Shown here in pieces: positions 1 to 5,378 of a stretch of DNA of 6,931 nt (the stretch's first letter is position 1; each line of letters begins with the position of its first letter). The stretch is from Caldithrix sp. (lineage in GTDB: Bacteria > KSB1 > UBA2214 > DYKH01): positions 3,448 to 10,378 of the forward strand of contig DYKH01000149.1 of assembly GCA_020722685.1 (NCBI GenBank), given 5' to 3'. The notes beneath the pieces were generated by a model. It had not been told where the DNA came from. It did no database searches and saw nothing but the letters and a program-made list of their open reading frames with translations. Made by a program: the position numbers and the translations under genes.

Positions 1-5
1 ATTAG

Positions 6-68
6 CTCTTGGCGATTGGTTGTTGGCTATTGGCTATGGACCGTTGACTATTGATCGTTGAACATTGA
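6..68. repeat. Degenerate 7-bp tandem array (9 units)
   Basis: Nine consecutive 7-base units can be read without a gap. They run CTCTTGG, CGATTGG, TTGTTGG, CTATTGG, CTATGGA, CCGTTGA, CTATTGA, TCGTTGA, ACATTGA, and the next bases (CTACTAT) fall out of pattern. The consensus is about CTATTGR, with ATTG or TTG as the fixed core. The first four units end in GG and the last five in GA, which suggests two expansion phases. The array starts almost at the window edge, so it may continue upstream. It shares a TTGAC core with the 10-bp array near 4768-4815 but has a different period. Function is unknown. I infer a non-coding intergenic repeat, possibly the flank of an element lying outside the window. 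Confidence 0.75.
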
Positions 69-332
69 CTACTATTCAATCGCTGATGGAGTTCTTTATC
101 AAAACGACGGTAACCAATCACAGCAACCTGTCCCCACTGCGGATGCAGGTGTCTCCTTCTGTAGCGCGATGGAGAGGAGATTTCTGTGTCCGCGGGCATG
201 ACAAGACCGGCAGGACACCCCGTGGTTGGTTACAAAGGACGGTCGTTAAAACCGATTTCCGCATCATCGCCTGATGGCCGAATCGATTCGTAAAATTGCA
301 GCAAAGTCTCTTGGATTTCGAAAGGAAAGGAA
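69..332. other. Intergenic stretch, no supported gene
   Basis: I see no convincing gene here. Short open frames on both strands (for example a 69-codon + frame from 65 to 274) have no recognisable domain and no ribosome binding site. A small inverted pair, CATCA at 262-266 and TGATG at 272-276, could form a five-base-pair hairpin but has no T-run and is not a credible terminator. The only functional signal is at the right end: AAAGGA at 321-326, six bases before the lepB ATG. A promoter for lepB may lie here, but I could not pick out a persuasive -35/-10 pair. Confidence 0.5.
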
Positions 333-1061
333 ATGGAGAAAAAAGGCAAAAATATAATCAGAGAATATGTTGAGGCTTTTGGTGTGGCCATCTTAGCCGC
401 TTTGATACTTCGCGCTCTGGTCATTCAGGCGTTTCGTATCCCTACCGGATCTATGAAAGATACCTTGCTGGTCGGCGACTTTCTGCTCGTCAACAAATTC
501 ATCTATGGCGCGCAAACACCCACCCGAATTCCCATCGCCGACATCAAACTGCCTTCCGTTCGCTTCCCGGCTTTGACCAAACCCAAGCGCGGTGAGATCA
601 TTGTTTTCAAATACCCTTGGGACGAAAAGTTAGATTACATCAAACGCTGCATTGGCGTTCCCGGAGACACGCTGGAATTGCGCGAGGGCGTCGTATACAT
701 CAACGGCAAGCCAGAAGGAAAAATGACATTCATAGAAAAGAAATTTGACGCCTCCGAAGGTTATTATGTGAACTATTATCGGGTGGACACTGATTACGGC
801 CTAAGTTACACCATCCGTCACTACGCCGATTCCAATCGCCGCTTTGACAACTACGGTCCCCACGTTGTCGGTCCAAACAGCCTCTTTATGATGGGAGACA
901 ACCGCGATAACAGTCAAGACAGTCGCTACTGGGGGGACATGCCCATGAAAAACATCGTCGGCAAGGCCATGGTCATATACTGGTCTTGGGACAAGAATGA
1001 AGCCTTGTGGAAGATTTTCAGCAAAGTGCGCTGGAATAGAATATTTGGCTCCATCCACTAA
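333..1061 (+). CDS. lepB: Signal peptidase I
   Basis: This 242-residue membrane-bound serine peptidase (family S26A) removes signal peptides from Sec/Tat-exported proteins on the outer face of the cytoplasmic membrane. One N-terminal transmembrane segment covers about residues 13-33. It is followed by the catalytic serine box (IPTGSMKDTLLVGD, Ser40), the lysine box (DYIKRCIGVPGD, general base Lys104) and the conserved box GDNRDNSQDSRYWG at 188-201. The length suits a single-anchor bacterial enzyme. The stretch between Lys104 and the last box includes a Tyr-rich segment (about 140-160) typical of the variable beta region. The ATG is chosen because AAAGGA lies six bases upstream and the membrane anchor begins soon after. 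The gene stops 3 nt before hemW, so the two are probably co-transcribed. All catalytic residues are present and I see no damage. Confidence 0.96.
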   Translation: MEKKGKNIIREYVEAFGVAILAALILRALVIQAFRIPTGSMKDTLLVGDFLLVNKFIYGAQTPTRIPIADIKLPSVRFPALTKPKRGEIIVFKYPWDEKLDYIKRCIGVPGDTLELREGVVYINGKPEGKMTFIEKKFDASEGYYVNYYRVDTDYGLSYTIRHYADSNRRFDNYGPHVVGPNSLFMMGDNRDNSQDSRYWGDMPMKNIVGKAMVIYWSWDKNEALWKIFSKVRWNRIFGSIH

Positions 1062-1064
1062 CGT

Positions 1065-2261
1065 ATGCACGAGGTCGCTCTCTACATTCACTTCCCATTC
1101 TGTAACAGCAAATGTATCTACTGCGACTTTTACTCGATTATTCAACTCGACAAGAAACCGCGGTATCTGAACGCCCTGCGGCGAGAGATCGAGCTTTATC
1201 GGCAGAACCCCGCTTTTGCCGGCTCTCAATTATCAACATTGTATTTGGGCGGCGGAACCCCTTCCCTTCTAACGATGGAGGAGCTGAAACACCTCTTGCA
1301 TTGGGTTTCCGACGGCTTCTCTTTTGCGCCGGACATAGAAATCACCTGTGAAGCCAATCCTGGAACTTTAACCGCCAATCGTTTGACTGGATACCGGCAG
1401 GCCGGTGTGAACCGCTTGAGCATCGGTGTTCAGTCATTCAACGACAAGGAGCTGCGTCAGCTAAGCCGAATTCATACAGCCCGTGATGCGGAAGCGGCGC
1501 TCAAAAAAGCCGGAACGGCTGGATTTGAAAATCTTGGGATCGATCTCATCTTTGGCATTCCTTATCAAGACCTGAATTCTTGGGAATTCACCTTACGAAA
1601 GGCCATCGAGCTATCCCCTCAGCATCTTTCCATGTACGGCTTGACCATCGAGTCAGGAACGCCGTTGGCTCGAGCCATCAACGAGGGAAAGGTAACAAGA
1701 TGCGATGAAGAGCTGGAACGCGAAATGTACTTGTGCGGCAAACAGGTGCTGGAAGCCGCCGGCTATGAACACTACGAAATCTCTAACTTTGCCAAGCCAG
1801 GACACCGCTCCCGCCACAATCAAAGATATTGGGATGGAAGTCCGTTTCTCAGTCTTGGCCCATCCGCGCATTCTTTTGATGGCAGCAAGCGGTGGTGGAA
1901 CAAAGCGGACCTTACGGCCTATTGCGAACAATTAGAAGCGGGAGTCTTACCCGTCGAGGGATCGGAGATTCTCGCCGATCAACAAAGAATGCTGGAAATG
2001 ATCATGCTCGGACTTCGTAGGCGGGAGGGAATTGATTTGGCGGCCTGGCAAGAATTGTCCGGCCGCAGTTTTCTTTCCGACATGGCCAAAGTTATTGACG
2101 GGCTCGGAGGCATAGACGAAAAGGCAAAGCCTTTCTCCGAATCCCCAGCCGGAAAGCTGCTGACATTGCAGGACGGCAAGCTTTGCCTGACCCGTGAAGG
2201 ACTGTTATTGTACGACTCCATCTCTGGCCAATTCGCCGGCCGCGATGGCGATCCTTTTTAG
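1065..2261 (+). CDS. hemW: Radical SAM haem chaperone HemW (coproporphyrinogen III oxidase-like)
   Basis: This 398-residue radical SAM protein is related to oxygen-independent coproporphyrinogen III oxidase (HemN). The [4Fe-4S] motif CNSKCIYCDF gives Cys13, Cys17 and Cys20. There is no fourth cysteine right after the motif, which favours the haem-transfer protein HemW over true HemN. The SAM-binding glycine motif GGGTPS is at 62-67, and the family signatures HNQRYW (251-256) and GPSAHSF (265-271) follow. The last ~100 residues are the HemN C-terminal (winged-helix-like) domain. HemW is known to bind haem and deliver it to respiratory proteins; many databases still call such proteins coproporphyrinogen dehydrogenase. 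The ATG lies 3 nt after the lepB stop with no strong ribosome binding site, which suggests translational coupling. The length is slightly above the usual ~380, with extra residues around 345-365. Confidence 0.93.
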   Translation: MHEVALYIHFPFCNSKCIYCDFYSIIQLDKKPRYLNALRREIELYRQNPAFAGSQLSTLYLGGGTPSLLTMEELKHLLHWVSDGFSFAPDIEITCEANPGTLTANRLTGYRQAGVNRLSIGVQSFNDKELRQLSRIHTARDAEAALKKAGTAGFENLGIDLIFGIPYQDLNSWEFTLRKAIELSPQHLSMYGLTIESGTPLARAINEGKVTRCDEELEREMYLCGKQVLEAAGYEHYEISNFAKPGHRSRHNQRYWDGSPFLSLGPSAHSFDGSKRWWNKADLTAYCEQLEAGVLPVEGSEILADQQRMLEMIMLGLRRREGIDLAAWQELSGRSFLSDMAKVIDGLGGIDEKAKPFSESPAGKLLTLQDGKLCLTREGLLLYDSISGQFAGRDGDPF

Positions 2262-2279
2262 CAGTGTGAGACTCGTGCC

Positions 2280-2813
2280 TTGGAAAATCAACTTGAATAC
2301 TTGATCGGCTTTCATCTACAAAATCATACTAAAGTACGCCTCCATGATGTCTACAAACTGCTGCATCAGGGCGTCTTTGGACCCAGGCACTTGCTGCGAA
2401 ATCCCGAGTCGGCGCGCAGCTACTTGCAAGAAGAATGGGACGCCATTGAAGCAGCCGGCGCAGAAGCGCTGACAGAGCCTGTTTCCATTGATGGCAAGAT
2501 TATTAGGATTAATTTGCGGCCGTTCAAAGCCGGCGGCGGCAAATGTGAAAGCCTGTGGGAAGCTCTGTACAACTCAGCGACGATCATCCGACCGGACAAG
2601 GAACAGTTTCGCAAGCTTTGGCAGCAGCTTATCGATTTGTGCGAACAAAAGAGGCTGCCTTTTTCCGCTGATGAAGCAGAAAGGCTGAAGATGGAAATGT
2701 CAGCTCAGGGTTACCCCGCGTTGCATCATTCAAAGGAGTACCAGCAAGCCAATAAACCGGCTTATCGAGTCGTCCTCCAAACAGAATGGGAAAAACGAAC
2801 ATCACAGCGTTAG
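2280..2813 (+). CDS. Conserved-looking protein of unknown function
   Basis: I cannot name this 177-residue protein. It looks soluble, with no signal peptide or membrane segment, and mixed alpha/beta. Segments that look motif-like are DVYKLLHQGVFGPRHLL (23-39), IRINLRPF (75-82), a helical stretch at about 105-125, and GYPALHHSKEY (144-154) followed by NKPAYRVV near the C-terminus. The many His, Arg and Tyr residues in these segments could form a phosphate-, metal- or nucleic-acid-binding pocket, but that is a guess. The frame opens right after the hemW stop and has no ATG until near residue 138, so the TTG at 2280 is the only early standard start. It has only a weak GTGAG at 2266-2270 upstream. 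The 18-nt gap from hemW suggests the same transcript. It shares the codon style of its neighbours, so I consider it a real gene. Confidence 0.75.
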   Translation: MENQLEYLIGFHLQNHTKVRLHDVYKLLHQGVFGPRHLLRNPESARSYLQEEWDAIEAAGAEALTEPVSIDGKIIRINLRPFKAGGGKCESLWEALYNSATIIRPDKEQFRKLWQQLIDLCEQKRLPFSADEAERLKMEMSAQGYPALHHSKEYQQANKPAYRVVLQTEWEKRTSQR

Positions 2814-2856
2814 CTTGTCTGTCCCGACAGTAGGTAGTCTGTGGTTAGGAAATGCT

Positions 2857-2880
2857 TCTCCGTGTCTCTGAGCCTCCGTG
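2857..2880. repeat. Short 8-bp repeat (3 units) upstream of leuC
   Basis: Three adjacent 8-base units, TCTCCGTG, TCTCTGAG and CCTCCGTG, occupy the gap between the 177-residue gene and leuC. The first and third differ at one base. The third unit ends 36 bases before the leuC start codon, so it lies in the likely leader of the leuC transcript. With three copies this could be chance, but the window holds two other short-period arrays between genes. Confidence 0.4.
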
Positions 2881-2904
2881 GCAAGACACTCGTTAAATCA
2901 GCAA

Positions 2905-2910
2905 AGAGGA
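2905..2910 (+). promoter_or_regulatory. Ribosome binding site that sets the leuC start
   Basis: AGAGGA ends six bases before the ATG at 2917. An alternative GTG at 2878 would add 13 residues (MARHSLNQQRGIQ) that do not resemble a LeuC N-terminus, and it lacks a good site upstream. The ATG giving MGKTFAEKILGKK is therefore preferred. Confidence 0.8.
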
Positions 2911-2916
2911 ATTCAA

Positions 2917-4170
2917 ATGGGAAAGACATTTGCGGAAAAAATACTTGGTAAGAAGGCGGGGAAGGAAGTTGTCCCAGGCGAAATTGTGGAAGTCAAGCCG
3001 GATGTTGCCATGAGCCATGACAACACCGCGGCCATCGCCAAAACCTTCCGGGAAATCGGCGTGAGCAAGATAGACGATCCAAATCGGCATGTGATCGTTT
3101 TAGACCATTGCGTTCCTGCCGCCAACGAGAAATTCGCCCAAAACCATAAAGAGATTCGACAGTTTGTCAAAGAGCAAGGCATCCCCCATTTTTACGATGT
3201 GCATCGGGGCATCTGCCATCAGGTCTTGCCGGAGGAGGGCTTTGCCTTGCCGGGAACCCTCATGGTCGGCAGCGATTCCCACAGCACCACCTACGGCGCT
3301 TTCGGAGCTTTAGCCACCGGCATCGGGCGCAGCGAAATGGCGGTGATCTTTGCCACCGGCAAGATTTGGCTGCGCGTGCCCGAAACCATGAAGATCGTGG
3401 TGAAAGGAACGCTTCCCAAGGGCATTTCCTCCAAAGACGTGATGCTAAAGATTATGGGCGATCTCAGCGCCGATGGCGGCTTGTACAAATCTGTCTGGTT
3501 CACTGGTCCGACGATTGCCGAGATGAGCGTTGCCAGCCGTATGGTTCTCACCAATATGGCCGTGGAATTCGGCGCCAAGAACGGCTATATGGAGCCGGAC
3601 CAGAAAACTCTCGATTATCTGAAGAATCGCGCCCGCGCTGAATTCGAGATCGTTCGCTCCGACCCGGATGCCCAGTTCGAAAGCGTGGTGGAATTCGATG
3701 TCAGCAATCTGGAGCCGCTGGTCGCCTGTCCGCATACGGTGGACAACGTTCATTCCGTTTCAGAAGTCAAAGGGACCAAGCTCGATCAAGTTTTCTTTGG
3801 CTCGTGCACTAACGCCCGGTTGGAGGACTTTGAGATCGTGGCCAATGTTATGCGCGGTAAAAAAGTCCATCCTTCGGTACGGATGATCGTCATACCCGCC
3901 TCCAATCAGGTGTTCATGGAAGCAATGGCTAAGGGCTACATTCAAGACCTCGCTCAGGCCGGCGCGACCATCGTCAACAGCGGTTGCGGCCCGTGTATGG
4001 GTAATCACGAAGGCGTGCCGGCACCAGGAGAGCGAGTCCTAAGCACATCCAACCGCAACTTCCGCGGACGCTTTGGCAGCAAAGACGCTGAAGTGTACTT
4101 GTGCAGTCCATTGACTGCGGCTGTCAGCGCGTTGAGGGGGGAGATTGCGGATTTTCGAGAGATGTTGTAG
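2917..4170 (+). CDS. leuC: 3-isopropylmalate dehydratase large subunit (LeuC/HacA type)
   Basis: This is the large [4Fe-4S] subunit of the isomerase that converts 2-isopropylmalate to 3-isopropylmalate in leucine biosynthesis. At 417 residues it belongs to the shorter archaeal/bacterial HacA-like branch, not the ~465-residue E. coli LeuC type. Aconitase-superfamily signatures run in order: LDHCVPA at 62-68, GSDSHSTTYGAFGALATGIG starting at 118, GSCTN at 295-299 with cluster ligand Cys297, and SGCGPCMG at 355-362 with ligands Cys357 and Cys360. All three cluster cysteines are present. The chain ends ADFREML, normal for the family. The gene appears intact. This branch also includes homoaconitase, citramalate/methylmalate isomerases and 2,3-dimethylmalate dehydratase, so leucine biosynthesis is the likeliest but not the only possible role. 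Its partner leuD is 680 nt downstream, separated by an inserted module. Confidence 0.93.
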   Translation: MGKTFAEKILGKKAGKEVVPGEIVEVKPDVAMSHDNTAAIAKTFREIGVSKIDDPNRHVIVLDHCVPAANEKFAQNHKEIRQFVKEQGIPHFYDVHRGICHQVLPEEGFALPGTLMVGSDSHSTTYGAFGALATGIGRSEMAVIFATGKIWLRVPETMKIVVKGTLPKGISSKDVMLKIMGDLSADGGLYKSVWFTGPTIAEMSVASRMVLTNMAVEFGAKNGYMEPDQKTLDYLKNRARAEFEIVRSDPDAQFESVVEFDVSNLEPLVACPHTVDNVHSVSEVKGTKLDQVFFGSCTNARLEDFEIVANVMRGKKVHPSVRMIVIPASNQVFMEAMAKGYIQDLAQAGATIVNSGCGPCMGNHEGVPAPGERVLSTSNRNFRGRFGSKDAEVYLCSPLTAAVSALRGEIADFREML

Positions 4171-4180
4171 GAGGAGAGTT

Positions 4181-4360
4181 AAGAGTGGTCAAGCATGGTC
4201 AAGAGTGGTCAAGAGTGGTCAAGAATGGTCAAGAGTGGTCAAGAGTGGTCAAGAATGGTCAGGAATGGTCAAGAATGGTCAAGAATGGTCAGGAATGGTC
4301 AAGAATGGTCAAGGGTTGTCAAGATTGGTCAAGTGTAGTCAAGCGTAGTCAGGCATCGTC
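4181..4360 (+). repeat. 10-bp tandem array, 18 units (left arm of the module)
   Basis: Eighteen 10-base units run in perfect register. The main forms are AAGAGTGGTC and AAGAATGGTC; variants include AAGCATGGTC, AGGAATGGTC and AAGGGTTGTC. GTC at positions 8-10 is invariant and A is fixed at position 1. Bases 4201-4230 and 4231-4260 are identical 30-base blocks, so the array has partly grown in three-unit steps. The last five units (4311-4360: AAGGGTTGTC, AAGATTGGTC, AAGTGTAGTC, AAGCGTAGTC, AGGCATCGTC) are increasingly degenerate. The array begins ten bases after the leuC stop and ends just before the four-helix-bundle gene. Inverted copies lie on the far side of that gene (4768-4815). Confidence 0.97.
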
Positions 4361-4377
4361 AATGATCCTTTGCAACG

Positions 4378-4782
4378 TTGAGGAATAACTTCGGGGAGGC
4401 AGAAATTAACAAGATAACCGACTTTCATGAGTTGGAAGTCTACCGCCTGGCAGAAGATCTGGCAAATTGGATTTATGAGATCACCGATAGGTTCCCGACG
4501 GAAGAAAAGTACGGCTTGATCTCGCAGCTTAGAAGGGCAGCGATTTCCATTGGCGGAAATTTAGCTGAAGGTTTTGGTCGCTATTTTTTCAAAGAAAATA
4601 AGCTTCATTGCTATTATGCACGCGGCTCCTTGCTGGAAGTAAGAAGCTATCTTCTGTTCAGCCGAAGGAGAAACCTAATCACTAAAGAACAGTTGGACAA
4701 GTTTGAAAGGGACTATCTTACCCTAAAAATCAAGCTTAATAACTACATTGCGTCCATAGGCCGCACGCTTGACGGATCTTGA
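4378..4782 (+). CDS. Four-helix bundle protein (23S rRNA IVS / S23 family)
   Basis: The reading frame gives up to 134 residues with the classic family pattern: ITDFHELEVYRLAEDLANWIYE, then FPTEEKYGLISQLRRAAISI, then GGNLAEGFGR, KLHCYYARGSLLEVRSYLLF and a last long helix ending NNYIASIGR. It should fold as a four-helix bundle. Relatives form pentamers and include proteins encoded in 23S rRNA intervening sequences and the Avd accessory protein of diversity-generating retroelements, which binds nucleic acid. No reverse transcriptase or variable repeat is visible, so this is the IVS type, of unknown biochemical role. The frame is closed upstream by TGA at 4363-4365. TTG at 4378 is the first standard start but lacks a ribosome binding site. 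An ATT at 4405, five bases after GGAGG, would give 125 residues starting at the conserved ITDF region. The last codons and the TGA stop fall inside the right repeat array. The gene looks more AT-rich than leuC and leuD, consistent with a foreign origin. Confidence 0.85.
   Translation: MRNNFGEAEINKITDFHELEVYRLAEDLANWIYEITDRFPTEEKYGLISQLRRAAISIGGNLAEGFGRYFFKENKLHCYYARGSLLEVRSYLLFSRRRNLITKEQLDKFERDYLTLKIKLNNYIASIGRTLDGS
4395..4399 (+). promoter_or_regulatory. Strong ribosome binding site pointing to a non-standard ATT start
   Basis: GGGGAGG at 4393-4399 ends five bases before an in-frame ATT at 4405-4407. No ATG, GTG or TTG lies at a suitable distance: TTG 4378 is upstream of the site and TTG 4432 is over 30 bases downstream. 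Either translation starts at ATT, as known for infC, or an ancestral ATG was mutated. Confidence 0.5.
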
Positions 4783-4815
4783 CAACTCTTGACCATTCTT
4801 GACAACGGCTTGACC
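4768..4815 (-). repeat. Inverted 10-bp array, about 5 units (right arm of the module)
   Basis: CTTGAC recurs at 4768, 4778, 4788 and 4798, then after one extra base at 4809. Read on the - strand the units are AAGAATGGTC, AAGAGTTGTC and AAGATCCGTC, the same family as the left array but inverted. The array overlaps the 3' end of the four-helix-bundle gene: the TGA stop at 4780-4782 is part of a CTTGAC unit. It ends 36 bases before leuD. Confidence 0.9.
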
Positions 4816-4839
4816 GCGAATATCCGAATCACTCACAAT

Positions 4840-4843
4840 GGAG
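4840..4843 (+). promoter_or_regulatory. leuD ribosome binding site
   Basis: GGAG lies seven bases before the leuD ATG at 4851. leuD therefore has its own initiation site and does not depend on coupling with the inserted gene upstream. Confidence 0.7.
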
Positions 4844-4850
4844 CACATCA

Positions 4851-5348
4851 ATGTCTAAGATCATCGGCAGAATTTGGAAATACGGCGATGACGTCAACAC
4901 CGATGTCATCTTTCCGGGGAAATATACTTACACGGTCACCGATCCCAAGGAAATGGCCAAGATTGCCATGGAGGATCTGGATGCGGAGTTTGCCAAAAAG
5001 GTGCAGCCGGGAGACATCGTAGTCGGCGGCAAAAACTTTGGCTGCGGCAGCTCGCGCGAGCAAGCGGCCTTTTGCTTAAAGTATGCCGGCGTGGGTGCGG
5101 TGGTGGCCCGGTCTTTTTCACGGCTTTATTTTCGCAACTGCATCAACGCTGGTTTGCCGGTTATCACCATTCCCCAGTCGCCTGACATCTTTATAAAAGG
5201 CGAAACCGTGGAAATAGATCTTGGGACTGGGACGTTACACTGCCAAACCGGGGAATTCCGTTTCCCGCCACTCCCGGAAGCAGTCATTGGCATTTTCAAT
5301 GACGGCGGGCTGATTCCTCATACCAGGAAAGTATTGGGATTTGAATAA
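4851..5348 (+). CDS. leuD: 3-isopropylmalate dehydratase small subunit (LeuD/HacB type)
   Basis: This 165-residue swivel-domain subunit pairs with LeuC to complete the isomerase active site and recognise the substrate side chain. The family start [14 protein letters not shown] is at 12-25, and [13 protein letters not shown] is at 60-72. [20 protein letters not shown] (starting near 84) and the C-terminal [14 protein letters not shown] follow. The length fits the short HacB/archaeal LeuD form (~160-170) that partners the 417-residue LeuC type. The loop after NTDVIFPGK reads [11 protein letters not shown]. In archaeal relatives this loop is YLVY in the isopropylmalate isomerase subunit and YLRT in the homoaconitase subunit (from memory), so YTYT matches neither and specificity cannot be read directly. 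The gene stops 30 nt before the permuted mutase gene and is in the same reading frame. Confidence 0.92.
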   Translation: MSKIIGRIWKYGDDVNTDVIFPGKYTYTVTDPKEMAKIAMEDLDAEFAKKVQPGDIVVGGKNFGCGSSREQAAFCLKYAGVGAVVARSFSRLYFRNCINAGLPVITIPQSPDIFIKGETVEIDLGTGTLHCQTGEFRFPPLPEAVIGIFNDGGLIPHTRKVLGFE

Positions 5349-5378
5349 TCGAACCCTTCAAATGGAGTGCACGACAAC

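Larger units (their letters stand above)
4181..4815 (+). mobile_element. IVS-like module inserted between leuC and leuD
   Basis: The unit consists of a left 10-bp array, a four-helix-bundle gene, and an inverted right array. The RNA of the right arm at 4781-4800 can pair with the left arm at 4221-4240 at 19 of 20 positions, placing the gene in the loop of a large imperfect stem. Intervening sequences in bacterial 23S rRNA have this same layout (inverted termini around an S23/four-helix-bundle gene) and are excised by RNase III. Here the host is an operon whose two outer genes encode subunits of one enzyme. I infer an inserted or domesticated element. I see no transposase, and no target duplication can be defined without an uninterrupted relative. 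Confidence 0.55.

Noticed and set aside
65..274. 69-residue + frame and overlapping - strand frames at the left end
   Set aside because: No ribosome binding site or recognisable motif, and one end is made of the 7-bp repeat.
801..1229. 142-residue - strand frame across the lepB/hemW junction
   Set aside because: It is antisense to two well-supported genes and shows no domain.
2819..2830. Inverted repeat CTGTCCCGACAG as a terminator after the 177-residue gene
   Set aside because: The stem is only four to five base pairs and is not followed by a T-run.
4181..4360. Possible CRISPR array
   Set aside because: The 10-base units are directly adjacent, with no unique spacers and no cas genes.
4101..4388. 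95-residue + frame with a ten-residue repeat (HGQEWSRVVK-like) through the 10-bp array, and a similar 67-residue frame at 4145-4348
   Set aside because: A stop-free 10-bp repeat automatically gives a 10-residue periodic translation. Both frames start inside leuC in another frame, lack a ribosome binding site, and more than one frame is open at once.
4378..4782. Diversity-generating retroelement accessory gene (avd)
   Set aside because: The fold family is shared, but no reverse transcriptase, template repeat or variable repeat is visible. Sequence blocks fit the general IVS type.
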